Assembly: GCA_964020085.1 (NCBI GenBank)
Contig: OZ026596.1
Coordinates: 16,289,295 to 16,353,294, forward strand
Reading direction: 5' to 3'
From: Micromussa lordhowensis
Taxonomy: Eukaryota > Cnidaria > Anthozoa > Scleractinia > Lobophylliidae
DNA length: 64,000 nucleotides
In this document: positions 1 through 12,821 of the stretch, piece after piece
How the letters are laid out: every line of letters begins with the position of its first letter
Numbering within the stretch: the stretch's first letter is position 1
Made by a program: the position numbers and the translations under genes
The notes under the pieces: model-generated
Told to the model about the DNA's origin: nothing
Database searches by the model: none
Seen by the model: only the letters and a program-made list of their open reading frames with translations

Positions 1-1698
1 CGGCGAAAAGTCGATTAGTAGAAGGGAGCCGAAAAGTCGATTAGTAGAAGGGAGCCGTAAAGTCGATTAGTAGAAGTTAGCCGAAAAGTTGATTAGTAAA
101 AGGGAGCCGAAAAGTCGATTAGTAGAAGGGAGCCTAAAAGTCGATTAGTAGAAGTTACCCAAAAAGTCGATTAGTAGAAGGGAGCCGAAAAGTCGATTAG
201 TAGAAGGAAGCCGAAAAGTCGATTAGTAGAAGGGAACCGCAAAGTAGATTAGTAGAAGAGAGCCGAAAAGATAATTAGTAAAAGGGAGCCGAAAAGTCGA
301 TAAGTAGAGTCGGCCGAAAAGTCGATTAGTAGAAAGGAGCCGAAAACTGGATTAGTAGAAGGAAGCCGAAAAGTCGATTAGTAGAAGGGAGCCGAAAAGT
401 CGATTAGTATAAGGGAGCCGAAAAGTCGATTAGTAGAAGTTAGCGGAAAAGTCGATTAGTAAAAGGGAGCCGAAAGGTCGATTAGTAGAAGTTACCAAAA
501 AAGTCGATTAGTGGAAAGAGCCGAAAAGTTGATTAATAGAAGGTAGCGGAAAAGTCGATTAGTAGAAGGGAGCCGAAAAGAAAATTAGTAGAAGGGAGCC
601 GAAAAGACGATTAGTAGAAGGGAGCCGCAAAGCCGATTACTAGAAGGGAGCCGAAAAGACGATTAGTAGAAGGGAGCCGAAAAGACGATTAGTAGAAGGG
701 AGCCGAAAAGACGATTAGTAGAAGGGAGCCGAAAAAACGATTAGTAGAAGGGAGCCGAAAAGACGATTAGTAGAAGGGAGCCGAAAAGTCGATTAGTAGA
801 AGTTACCCAAAAAGTCGATTAGTAGAAGGGAGCCGAAAAGTCGATTAGTAGAAGGGAGCCGAAAAGTCGATTAGTAGAAGGGAGCCGAAAAGTCGATTAG
901 TAGAAGTTACCCAAAAAGTCGATTAGTAGAAGGGAGCCGAAAAGTCGATTAGTAGAAGGAAGCCGAAAAGTCGATTAGTAGAAGAGAGCTGAAGAGTCGA
1001 TTAGTAGAAGGGAGCCGAAAAGTTAATTAGAAGAAGGGAGCCGAAAAGTCGATTAGTAGAAGAGAGCGGAAAAGACGATTAGTAGAAGGGAGCCGAAAAG
1101 TCGATTAGTAGAAGGAAGCCAAAAAGTGGATTAGTAGAAGGAAGCCAAAAAGTCGATTAGTAGAAGGGAGCCGAAAACACGATTAGTAGAGGGAAGGGGA
1201 AAAGACGATTAGTAGACGGGAGACGAAAAGACGATTAGCAGAAGGGAGCCGAAAAGACGATCAGTGGAAGGGGGCTGAAAAGGCGATTAGTAGAAGGGAG
1301 CCGAAAAGAAAATTAGTAGAAGGGAGCCGAAAAGACGATTAGAAGAAGGGAGCCGCAAAGATGATTACTAGAAGGGAGCCCAAAAGACGATCTGTAAAAG
1401 GAAGCCGAAAAGACGATTAGTAGAAGAGAGCCGAAAAGACGTTTAGTAGAAGTTAGCCGAAAAGTCGATTAGTAGAAGTTAGCCGAAAAGTCGATTAGTA
1501 GAAGGGAGCCGAAAAGTCGATTAGTAGAAGGGAGACGAAAAGTCGATTAGTAGAAGGGACCCGAAAAGTCGATTAGTAGAAGTTAGCCGAAAAGTCGCTT
1601 AGTAAAAGGGAGCCGAAAAGTCGATAAGTAGAAGTTAGCCGAAAAGTCGATTAGTAGAAGGGAGCCGAAAAGTCGATTAGTAGAAGTTAGCCGAAAAG
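1..1698. repeat. Left-edge 1.7-kb block, copy 1
   Basis: This stretch recurs at about 2,776-4,473 with a constant offset of 2,775 bp. Shared private variants include GCCGTAAAG at 54 and 2,829, AGAGTCGGCC near 307, a GAGGGAAGGGG unit near 1,188, and GATCTGTAAAAG near 1,389. The match ends near 1,698, where the first copy continues with GACGATT units and the second with GTCAATT units. Confidence 0.85.
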
Positions 1699-1941
1699 AC
1701 GATTAGTAGAAGGGAGCCGAAAAGATGATTAGTAGAAGGGAGCCAAAAAGAGGATTAGTAGAAGGGAACCAAAACGTCGACTAGTAGAAGGGAGCCGAAA
1801 AATCGATTAGTAGAAGAAAGACGAAAAGTCGATTAGTAGAAGTTAGACGAAAAGTCGATTAGTAGAAGTTAGCCCAAAAGTCAATTAGTTGAAGTTAGCG
1901 GAAAAGTCGACAAGTAAAAGGGAGCCGAAAAGTCGATTAGT

Positions 1942-2008
1942 AGAAGGGAGCCGAAAAGATGATTAGTAATCGTCTTTTTGGTAGTTATCGTCTTTTTGGC
2001 TCCCTTCT
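1942..2008. repeat. Reversed monomer patch forming a foldback
   Basis: Bases from about 1,970 to 2,008 read as the reverse complement of the monomer: TCGTCTTTTTGG appears twice and is then followed by CTCCCTTCT. The right arm at 1,985-2,008 pairs with the normally oriented unit at 1,942-1,965, with 21 of 24 positions complementary and a loop of about 20 nt. I saw no other reversed unit in the 61 kb. Direct-orientation monomers resume at about 2,011. Confidence 0.9.
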
Positions 2009-2019
2009 GGATTAGTAGA

Positions 2020-2447
2020 AGGCAGCCGAAAAGTCGATTAGTAGAAGGGAGCCGTAAAGTCGATTAGTAGAAGTTAGCCGAAAAGTCGATTAGTAAAAGG
2101 GAGCCGAAAAGTCGATTAGTAGAAGGGAGCCTAAAAGTCGATTAGTAGAAGTTACCCAAAAAGTCGATTAGTAGAAGGGAGCCGAAAAGTCGATTAGTAG
2201 AAGGGAGCCGAAAAGTCGATTAGTAGAAGGAAGCCGAAAAGTCGATTAGTAGAAGGGAACCGCAAAGTAGATTAGTAGAAGAGAGCCGAAAAGTTAATTA
2301 GTAAAAGGGAGCCGAAAAGTCGATAAGTAGAGTCGGCCGAAAAGTCGATTAGTAGAAAGGAGCCGAAAACTGGATTAGTAGAAGGAAGCCGAAAAGTCGA
2401 TTAGTAGAAGGGAGCCGAAAAGTCGATTAGTATAAGGGAGCCGAAAA
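2020..2447. repeat. Partial third copy of the left-edge block
   Basis: This stretch matches about 23-424 at an offset of 1,997 bp. After one extra 26-bp unit near 2,200 the offset becomes 2,023. The shared markers are the GCCGTAAAG unit, AGAGTCGGCC and the GTATAAGGG unit at 2,431. It begins immediately after the reversed patch at about 1,970-2,008, so the copying breakpoint and the inversion breakpoint almost coincide. Confidence 0.75.
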
Positions 2448-2775
2448 GACGATTAGTAGAAAGGAGCAGAAAAGACGATTAGTAGAAGGTAGCCGAAAAG
2501 ATGATTAGTAGAAGGGAGCCGAAAAGATGATTAATAGAAGGGAGCCGAAAAGTCGATTAGTAGAAAAGAGCCGAAAAGTCGATTAGTAGAAGGGAGCCGA
2601 AAAGTCGATTAGGAGAAGGGAGCCGAAAAGTCGATTAGTAGAAGGGAGGCGAAAAGAGGATTAAAGAAGGTAGCCGAAAATATGATTAGTAGAAGGGAGC
2701 CGAAAAGACGATTAGTTGAAGGGCGGCGAAGAGACGATTAGTAGACGGGCGGCGAAGAGACGATTAGAAGAAGGG

Positions 2776-4473
2776 CGGCGAAAAGTCGATTAGTAGAAGG
2801 GAGCCGAAAAGTCGATTAGTAGAAGGGAGCCGTAAAGTCGATTAGTAGAAGTTAGCCGAAAAGTTGATTAGTAAAAGGGAGCCGAAAAGTCGATTAGTAG
2901 AAGGGAGCCTAAAAGTCGATTAGTAGAAGTTACCCAAAAAGTCGATTAGTAGAAGGGAGCCGAAAAGTCGATTAGTAGAAGGAAGCCGAAAAGTCGATTA
3001 GTAGAAGGGAACCGCAAAGTAGATTAGTAGAAGAGAGCCGAAAAGATAATTAGTAAAAGGGAGCCGAAAAGTCGATAAGTAGAGTCGGCCGAAAAGTCGA
3101 TTAGTAGAAAGGAGCCGAAAACTGGATTAGTAGAAGGAAGCCGAAAAGTCGATTAGTAGAAGGGAGCCGAAAAGTCGATTAGTATAAGGGAGCCGAAAAG
3201 TCGATTAGTAGAAGTTAGCGGAAAAGTCGATTAGTAAAAGGGAGCCGAAAGGTCGATTAGTAGAAGTTACCAAAAAAGTCGATTAGTGGAAAGAGCCGAA
3301 AAGTTGATTAATAGAAGGTAGCGGAAAAGTCGATTAGTAGAAGGGAGCCGAAAAGAAAATTAGTAGAAGGGAGCCGAAAAGACGATTAGTAGAAGGGAGC
3401 CGCAAAGCCGATTACTAGAAGGGAGCCGAAAAGACGATTAGTAGAAGGGAGCCGAAAAGACGATTAGTAGAAGGGAGCCGAAAAGACGATTAGTAGAAGG
3501 GAGCCGAAAAAACGATTAGTAGAAGGGAGCCGAAAAGACGATTAGTAGAAGGGAGCCGAAAAGTCGATTAGTAGAAGTTACCCAAAAAGTCGATTAGTAG
3601 AAGGGAGCCGAAAAGTCGATTAGTAGAAGGGAGCCGAAAAGTCGATTAGTAGAAGGGAGCCGAAAAGTCGATTAGTAGAAGTTACCCAAAAAGTCGATTA
3701 GTAGAAGGGAGCCGAAAAGTCGATTAGTAGAAGGAAGCCGAAAAGTCGATTAGTAGAAGAGAGCTGAAGAGTCGATTAGTAGAAGGGAGCCGAAAAGTTA
3801 ATTAGAAGAAGGGAGCCGAAAAGTCGATTAGTAGAAGAGAGCGGAAAAGACGATTAGTAGAAGGGAGCCGAAAAGTCGATTAGTAGAAGGAAGCCAAAAA
3901 GTGGATTAGTAGAAGGAAGCCAAAAAGTCGATTAGTAGAAGGGAGCCGAAAACACGATTAGTAGAGGGAAGGGGAAAAGACGATTAGTAGACGGGAGACG
4001 AAAAGACGATTAGCAGAAGGGAGCCGAAAAGACGATCAGTGGAAGGGGGCTGAAAAGGCGATTAGTAGAAGGGAGCCGAAAAGAAAATTAGTAGAAGGGA
4101 GCCGAAAAGACGATTAGAAGAAGGGAGCCGCAAAGATGATTACTAGAAGGGAGCCCAAAAGACGATCTGTAAAAGGAAGCCGAAAAGACGATTAGTAGAA
4201 GAGAGCCGAAAAGACGTTTAGTAGAAGTTAGCCGAAAAGTCGATTAGTAGAAGTTAGCCGAAAAGTCGATTAGTAGAAGGGAGCCGAAAAGTCGATTAGT
4301 AGAAGGGAGACGAAAAGTCGATTAGTAGAAGGGACCCGAAAAGTCGATTAGTAGAAGTTAGCCGAAAAGTCGCTTAGTAAAAGGGAGCCGAAAAGTCGAT
4401 AAGTAGAAGTTAGCCGAAAAGTCGATTAGTAGAAGGGAGCCGAAAAGTCGATTAGTAGAAGTTAGCCGAAAAG
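2776..4473. repeat. Left-edge 1.7-kb block, copy 2
   Basis: Second copy of 1-1,698 at an offset of 2,775 bp, colinear and nearly identical by eye. It is preceded by GGGCGGCG-type units and followed by GTCAATT units that differ from those after copy 1. Confidence 0.85.
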
Positions 4474-5040
4474 TCAATTAGTAGAAGTTAGCCGAAAAGT
4501 CGAATAGTTGAAGGGAGTTGAAAAGACGATAAGTAGAAGGGAGCCGAAAAGACGATTAGTAGAAGGGAGCCGCAAAGACGATTAATAGAAGGTTGCCGAA
4601 AAGATGATTAGTAGACGGGAGCCGAAAAGACGATTAGTAGAAGAGAGCCAAAAAGACGATTAGTAGAAGGGAGCCAAAAAGTCGATTAGTAGAAGGGAGC
4701 CGAAAAGTCGATTAGTAGAAGTTAGCCAAAAAGTCGATTAGTAGAAGGGAGCCGACAAGACGATTAGTAGAAGGGAGCCGAAAAGACGATTAGTAGCAGG
4801 GAGCCGAAAAGACGATTAGTACAAGGGAGCCGCAAAGACGATTAGTAGAAGGGAGCTGCAAAGACGATTAGTAGAAGGTAGCCGAAAACACAATTAGTAG
4901 AAGGAAGCCGAAAAGACGATTAGTAGAAGTTAGCCCAAAAGACGATTAGTAGAAGGGAGCCGAGAAACCGATTAGTAGAACGGAGCCGCCGAAGAGACGA
5001 TTAGTAGAAGGGAGCCGAAAAGACGATTAGTAGAAGGGAG

Positions 5041-7670
5041 CCGCCGAAAAGACGATTGGTAGAAGGTTGCCGAAAAGATGATTAGTAGAAGGGAGGCGAA
5101 AAGGCGATTAGTAGAAGGGAGCCGAAAACACGATTAGGAGAAGGGAGCCGCCGAAAAGACAATTAGTAGAAGGGAGCCGCCGAAAAGACGATTAGTAAAA
5201 GGGGGCCGCCGAAAAGACGATTAGTAGAAGGAAGCTGCCGAAAAGACGATTAGTAGAAGGGAGCCGAAAAGTCTATTAGTACAAGGGAGCCGAAAAGACG
5301 ATTAGTAGAAGGGAGCCGAAAAGACGATTAGTAGAAGGGAGGCGAAAAGGGGATTAGTAAAAGGGAGCCGAAAAGACGATTAGTAGAAGGGAGCCGAAAA
5401 GACGATTAGTAAAAGGGGGCCGCCGAAAAGACGATTAGTAGAAGGGAGCCGCCGAAAAGACAATTAGTAGAAGAGAGCCAAAAAGACGATTAGTAAAAGG
5501 GAGCTGAAAAGACGATTAGTAGAAGGGAGCCGAAAAGACGATTAGTAGAAGGGAGGCGAAAAGGGGATTAGTAGAAGGAAGCCGAAAAGACGATTAGTAG
5601 AAGGGAGCCGCCGAAAAGACGATTAGTAGAAGGGAGCCGCTGAAAAGACGATTAGTAGAAGCGAGCCAACGAAAAGACGATTAGTAGAAGGGAGCCGCCC
5701 AAAAGACGATTAGTAGAAGGTTGCCGAAAAGACGATTAGTAGAAGGGAGGCGAAAAGGCGATTAGTAGAAGGGAGCCGAAAACACGATTAGGAGAAGGGA
5801 GCCGCCGAAAAGACGATTAGTAGAAGGGAGCCGCCGAAAAGACGATTAGTAAAAGGGGGCCGCCGAAAAGACGATTAGTAGAAGGGAGCCGCCGAAAAGA
5901 CAATTAGTAGAAGGGAGCCGCCAAAAAGACGATAAGTAGAAGGGAGCCGCCGAAAAGACGATTAGTAGACGGGAGCCGAAAAGTCGATTAGTACAAGGGA
6001 GCCGAAAAGACCATTAGTAGAAGGGAGCCGAAAAGACGATTATTAGAAGGGAGCCGCCGAAAAGACGATTAGTAGAAGCGAGCCAACGAAAAGACGATTA
6101 GTAGAAGGGAGCCGCCGGAAAGACGATTAGTAGAAGGGAGCCGCCAAAAAGACGATTAGTAGAAGGGAGCCGCCGAAAAGACGATTAGTAGACGGGAGCC
6201 GAAAAGTCGATTAGTACAAGGGAGCCGAAAAGACCATTAGTAGAAGGGAGCCGAAAAGACGATTAGTAGAAGGGAGCCGCCGAAAAGACGATTAGTAGAA
6301 GCGAGCGAACGAAAAGACGATTAGTAGAAGGGAGCCGCCGAAAAGACGATTAGTAGAAGGAAGCCGCCGAAAAGACGATTAGTAGAAGGGAGCCGCCGAA
6401 AAGACGATTAGTAGAAGGGAGCCGCGGAAAAGTCGATTAGTAGAAGGGAGCCGAAAAGTCAATTAGTACAAGGGAGCCGAAAAGTCGATGAGTGGAAAGG
6501 ACCGGAAAAGTCCATTAGTAGAAGTGAGCCGAAAAGTCGATTAGTAGAAGTTAGCCAAAAAGTCGATTAGTAGATGTTCGCCGAAAAGTCGATTAGTAGA
6601 AGTTAGCCGAAAAGCCGATTAGTAGAACTTAGCCGAAAAGTCGATTAGTAGAAGGGAGCCGAAAAGTCGATTAGTAGAAGTTAGCCAAAAAGTCGATTAG
6701 TAGAAGGGAGCCGCGGAAAAGTCGATTAGTAGAAGGGAGCCGAAAAGTCGATTAGTACAAGGGAGCCGAAAAGTCGATGAGTGGAAGGGACCAGAAAAGT
6801 CCATCAGTAGAAGTGAGCCGAAAAGTCGATTAGTAGAAGGGAGCTGCAAAGACGATTAGTAGAAGGTAGCCGAAAACACAATTAGTAGAAGGAAGCCGAA
6901 AAGACGATTAGTAGAAGTTAGCCCAAAAGACGATTAGTAGAAGGGAGCCGAGAAGCCGATTAGTAGAACGGAGCCGCCGAAGAGACGATTAGTAGAAGGG
7001 AGTCGCCGAAAAGACGATTAGTAGAAAGGAGCCGAAAAAACGATAAGTAGAAGGGAGCCGCCGAAAAGACAATTAGTAGAAGGGAGCCGAAAAGACGATT
7101 AGTAAAAGGGAGCCGAAAACATGATTAGTGGAAGGGAGCCGAAAAGACGATTAGTAGAAGGGAGGCGAAAAGGGGATTAGTAGAAGGAAGCCGGAAAGAC
7201 GATTAGTAGAAGGGAGCCGCCGAAAAGACGATTAGTAGAAGGGAGCCGCCGAAAAGACGATTAGTAGAAGGGAGCCAACGAAAAGACGATTAGTAGAAGG
7301 GAGCCGCCAAACAGACGATTAGTAGAAGGGAGCCGCCGAAAAGACGATTAGTAGAAGGGAGCCGCCGAAAAGATGATTAGTAGAAGGGAGCCGCGGAAAA
7401 GTCGATTAGTAGAAGGGAGCCGAAAAGTCGATTAGTACAAGGGAGCCGAAAAGTCGATGAGTGGAAGGGACCGGAAAAGTCCATTAGTAGAAGTGAGCCG
7501 AAAAGTCGATTAGTAGAAGTTAGCCAAAAAGTCGATTAGTAGAAGGGAACCGCCGAAAAGACGATTAGTAGAAGGTTGCCGAAAAGATGATTAGTAGAAG
7601 GGAGGCAAAAAGGCGATTAGTAGAAGGGAGCCGAAAACACGATTAGGAGCCGAAAAGACAATTAGTAGAA
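5041..7670. repeat. 4.24-kb higher-order block, copy 1
   Basis: This block aligns with 9,282-11,965 at an offset of 4,241 bp. Paired markers are TATTAGAAGG at 6,041 and 10,282, GAGCTGCAAAG at 6,841 and 11,082, and TAGTAGAACGG at 6,961 and 11,202. The offset grows to about 4,295 after two extra units in the second copy near 11,290-11,340. The match fails after the short GATTAGGAGCCG unit at about 7,641. Confidence 0.8.
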
Positions 7671-9281
7671 GGGAGCCACCGAAGAGACGATTAGTAAAAG
7701 GGGGCCGCCGAAAAGACGATTAGTAGAAGGAAGCTGCCGAAAAGACGATTAGTAGAAGGGAGCCGAAAAGTCTATTAGTACAAGGGAGCCGAAAAGACGA
7801 TTAGTAGAAGGGAGCCGAAAAGACGATTAGTAGAAGGGAGGCGAAAAGGGGATTAGTAAAAGGGAGCCGAAAAGACGATTAGTAGAAGGGAGCCGAAAAG
7901 ACGATTAGTAGAAGGGAGGCGAGAAGGGGATTAGTAGAAGGAAGCCGAAAAGACGATTTGTAGAAGGGAGCCGCCAAAAAGACGATTAGTAGAAGGTTGC
8001 CGAAAAGACGATTAGTAGAAGGGAGCCGAAAAGACGATTAGGAGAAGGGCGCCGCCGAAAAGACGATTAGTAGAAGGGAGCCGCCGAAAAGACGATTAGT
8101 AAAAGGGGGCCGCCGAAAAGACGATTAGTAGAAGGGAGCCGCCGAAAAGACAATTAGTAGAAGGAAGCCGCCAAAAAGACGATTAGTAGAAGGGAGCCGC
8201 CGAAAAGACGATTAGTAGACGGGAGCCAACAAGTCGATTAGTACAAGGGAGCCGAAAAGACCATTAGTAAAAGGGAGCCGAAAAGACGATTAGTAGAAGG
8301 GAGCCGCCGAAAAGACGATTAGTAGAAGCGAGCCAACGAAAAGACGATTAGTAGAAGGGAGCCGCGGGAAAGACGATTAGTAGAAGGGAGCCGCCAAAAA
8401 CACGATTAGTAGAAGGGAGCCGCCGAAAAGACGATTAGTAGACGGGAGCCGAGAAGTCGATTAGTACAAGGGAGCCGAAAAGACCATTAGTAGAAGGGAG
8501 CCGAAAAGACGATTAGTAGAAGGGAGCCGCCGAAAAGACGATTAGTAGAAGCGAGCCAACGAAAAGACGATTAGTAGAAGGGAGCCGCCGAAAAGACAAT
8601 TAGTAGAAGGAAGCCGCCGAAAAGACGATTAGTAGAAGGAAGCCGCGGAAAAGTCGATTAGTAGAAGGGAGCCGAAAAGTCGATTAGTACAAGGGAACCG
8701 AAAAGTCGATGAGTGGAAAGGACCGGAAAAGTCCATTAGTAGAAGTGAGCCGAAAAGTCGATTAGTAGAAGTTAGCCAAAAAGTCGATTAGTAGATGTTC
8801 GCCGAAAAGTCGATTAGTAGAAGTTAGCCGAAAAGCCAATTAGTAGAAGTTAGCCGAAAAGCCAATTAGTAGAAGTTAGCCGAAAAGTCCATTAGTAGAA
8901 GGGAGCCGAAAAGTCGATTAGTAGAAGTTAGCCAAAAAGTCGATTAGTAGAAGGGAGCCGCGGAAAAGTCGATTAGTAGAAGGGAGCCGAAAAGTCGATT
9001 AGTACAAGGGAGCCGAAAAGTCGATGAGTGGAAGGGACCGGAAAAGTCCATTAGTAGAAGTGAGCCGAAAAGTCGATTAGTAGAAGTTAGCCGAAAACAC
9101 GATTAGGAGAAGGGAGCCGCCGAAAAGACAATTAGTAGAAGGGAGCCGCCGAAAAGACGATTAGTAAAAGGGGGCCGCCGAAAAGACGATTAGTAGAAGG
9201 GAGCCGAAAAGTCTATTAGTACAAGGGAGCCGAAAAGACGATTAGTAGAAGGGAGCCGAAAAGACGATTAGTAGAAGGGAG

Positions 9282-11965
9282 CCGCCGAAAAGACGATTAG
9301 TAGAAGGTTGCCGAAAAGATGATTAGTAGAAGGGAGGCGAAAAGGCGATTAGTAGAAGGGAGCCGAAAGCACGATTAGGAGAAGGGAGCCGCCGAAAAGA
9401 CAATTAGTAGAAGGGAGCCGCCGAAAAGACGATTAGTAAAAGGGGGCCGCCGAAAAGACGATTAGTAGAAGGAAGCTGCCGAAAAGACGATTAGTAGAAG
9501 GGAGCCGAAAAGTCTATTAGTACAAGGGAGCCGAAAAGACGATTAGTAGAAGGGAGCCGAAAAGACAATTAGTAGAAGGGAGGCAAAAAGGGGATTAGTA
9601 AAAGGGAGCCGAAAAGACGATTAGTAGAAGGGAGCCGAAAAGACGATTAGTAAAAGGGGGCCGCCGAAAAGACGATTAGTAGAAGGGAGCCGCCGAAGAG
9701 ACAATTAGTAGAAGAGAGCCAAAACGACGATTAGTAAAAGGGAGCTGAAAAGACGATTATTAGAAGGGAGCCGAAAAGACGATTAGTAGAAGGGAGGCGA
9801 AAAGGGGATTAGTAGAAGGAAGCCGAAAAGACGATTAGTAGAAGGGAGCCGCCGAAAAGACGATTAGTAGAAGGGAGCCGCCGAAAAGACGATTAGTAGA
9901 AGCGAGCCAACGAAAAGACGATTAGTAGAAGGGAGCCGCCCAAAAGACGATTAGTAGAAGGTTGCCGAAAAGACGATTAGTAGAAGGAAGGCGATAAGGC
10001 GATTAGTAGAAGGGAGCCGAAAACACGATTAGGAGAAGGGAGCCGCCGAAAAGACGATTAGTAGAAAGGAGCCGCCGAAAAGACGATTAGTAAAAGGGGG
10101 CCGCCGAAAAGACGATTAGTAGAAGGGAGCCGCCGAAAAGACAATTAGTAGAAGGGAGCCGCCAAAAAGACGATAAGTAGAAGGGAGCCGCCGAAAAGAC
10201 GATTAGTAGACGGGAGCCGAAAAGTCGATTAGTACAAGGGAGCCGAAAAGACCATTAGTAGAAGGGAGCCGAAAAGACGATTATTAGAAGGAAGCCGCCG
10301 AAAAGACGATTAGTAGAAGCGAGCCAACGAAAAGACGATTAGTAGAAGGGAGCCGCCGGAAAGACGATTAGTAGAAGGGAGCCGCCAAAAAGACGATTAG
10401 TAGAAGGGAGCCGCCGAAAAGACGATTAGTAGATGGGAGCCGAAAAGTCGATTAGTACAAGGGAGCCGAAAAGACCATTAGTAGAAGGGAGCCGAAAAGA
10501 CGATTAGTAGAAGGGAGCCGCCGAAAAGACGATTAGTAGAAGCGAGCGAACGAAAAGACGATTAGTAGAAGGGAGCCGCCGAAAAGACGATTAGTAGAAG
10601 GAAGCCGCCGAAAAGACGATTAGTAGAAGGGAGCCGCCGAAAAGACGATTAGTAGAAGGGAGCCGCGGAAAAGTCGATTAGTAGAAGGGAGCCGAAAAGT
10701 CGATTAGTACAAGGGAGCCGAAAAGTCGATGAGTGGAAAGCACCGGAAAAGTCCATTAGTAGAAGTGAGCCGAAAAGTCGATTAGTAGAAGTTAGCCAAA
10801 AAGTCGATTAGTAGATGTTCGCCGAAAAGTCGATTAGTAGAAGTTAGCCGAAAAGCCGATTAGTAGAAGTTAGCCGAAAAGTCCATTAGTAGAAGGGAGC
10901 CGAAAAGTCGATTAGTAGAAGTTAGCCAAAAAGTCGATTAGTAGAAGGGAGCCGCGGAAAAGTCGATTAGTAGAAGGGAGCCGAAAAGTCGATTTGTACA
11001 AGGGAGCCGAAAAGTCGATGAGTGGAAGGGACCAGAAAAGTCCATCAGTAGAAGTGAGCCGAAAAGTCGATTAGTAGAAGGGAGCTGCAAAGACGATTAG
11101 TAGAAGGTAGCCGAAAACACAATTAGTAGAAGGAAGCCGAAAAGACGATTAGTAGAAGTTAGCCCAAAAGACGATTAGTAGAAGGGAGCCGAGAAACCGA
11201 TTAGTAGAACGGAGCCGCCGAAGAGACGATTAGTAGAAGGGAGCCGCCGAAAAGACGATTAGTAGAAGGGAGCCGAAAAAACGATAAGTAGAAGGGAGGC
11301 GAAAAGGGGATTAGTAGAAGGGAGCCGCCGAAAAGACGATAAGTAGAAGGGAGCCGCCGAAAAGACAATTAGTAGAAGGGAGCCGAAAAGACGATTAGTA
11401 AAAGGGAGCCGAAAACACGATTAGTGGAAGGGAGCCGAAAAGACGATTAGTAGAAGGGAGGCGAAAAGGGGATTAGTAGAAGGAAGCCGGAAAGACGATT
11501 AGTAGAAGGGAGCCGCCGAAAAGACGATTAGTAGAAGGGAGCCGCCGAAAAGACGATTAGTAGAAGGGAGCCAACGAAAAGACGATTAGTAGAAGGGAGC
11601 CGCCAAACAGACGATTAGTAGAACTGAGCCGCCGAAAAGACGATTAGTAGAAGGGAGCCGCCGAAAAGACGATTAGTAGAAGGGAGCCCAGAAAAGTCGA
11701 TTAGTAGAAGGGAGCCGAAACGTCGATTAGTACCAGGGAGCCAAAAAGTCGATGAGTGGAAGGGACCGGAAAAGTCCATTAGTAGAAGTGAGCCGAAAAG
11801 TCGATTAGTAGAAGTTAGCCAAAAAGTCGATTAGTAGAAGGGAACCGCCGAAAAGACGATTAGTAGAAGGTTGCCGAAAAGATGATTAGTAGAAGGGAGG
11901 CAAAAAGGCGATTAGTAGAAGGGAGCCGAAAACACGATTAGGAGCCGAAAAGACAATTAGTAGAA
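9282..11965. repeat. 4.24-kb higher-order block, copy 2
   Basis: Copy of 5,041-7,670. Small differences include two extra units near 11,290-11,340 and substitutions such as GATTTGTACAAG near 10,992. Confidence 0.8.
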
Positions 11966-12821
11966 GGGAGCCAAAAAGACGATTAGTAAAAGGGAGCTGA
12001 AAAGACGATTAGTAGAAGGGAGCCGAAAAGACGATTAGTAGAAGGGAGGCGAAAAGGGGATTAGTAGAAGGAAGCCGAAAAGACGATTAGTAGAAGGGAG
12101 CCGCCGAAAAGACGATTAGTAGAAGGGAGCCGCCGAAAAGACGATTAGTAGAAGCGAGCCAACGAAAAGACGATTAGTAGAAGGGAGCCGCCCAAAAGAC
12201 GATTAGTAGAAGGTTGCCGAAAAGACGATTAGTAGAAGGGAGACGAAAAGGCGATTAGTAGAAGGGAGCCGAAAACACGATTAGGAGAAGGGAGCAACCA
12301 AAAAGACGATTAGTAGAAGGGAGCCGCCGAAAAGACGATTAGTAAAAGGGGGCCGCCGAAAAGACGATTAGTAGAAGGGAGCCGCCGAAAAGACAATTAG
12401 TAGAAGGGAGCCGCCAAAAAGACGATAAGTAGAAGGGAGCCGCCGAAAAGACGATTAGTAGACGGGAGCCGAAAAGTCGATTAGTACAAGGGAGCCGAAA
12501 AGACCATTAGTAGAAGGGAGCCGAAAAGACGATTAGTAGAAGGGAGCCGCCGAAAAGACGATTAGTAGAAGCGAGCCAACGAAAAGACGATTAGTAGAAG
12601 GGAGCCGCCGAAAAGACGATTAGTAGAAGGAAGCCGCCGAAAAGACGATTAGTAGAAGGGAGCCGCCGAAAAGACGATTAGTAGAAGGGAGCCGCGGAAA
12701 AGTCGATTAGTAGAAGGGAGCCGAAAAGTCGATTAGTACAAGGGAGCCGAAAAGTCGATGAGTGGAAGGGACCAGAAAAGTCCATCAGTAGAAGTGAGCC
12801 GAAAAGTCGATTAGTAGAAGG

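Larger units (their letters stand above)
1..4850. repeat. Left-edge zone of array, diverged 26-bp units
   Basis: This zone is dominated by 26-bp monomers with GTCGATT, GAAGTTAGCC and GAAGTTACCC variants, and it lacks the 29-bp GCCGCCG units that fill the core. A few units near 2,720-2,790 carry the GGGCGGCG variant, which otherwise appears only in the right-edge zone. The monomers differ from each other more than those in the core. The boundary at about 4,850 is gradual, and I set it where the GAGCTGCAAAG marker and then GCCGCCG units begin. Confidence 0.7.
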
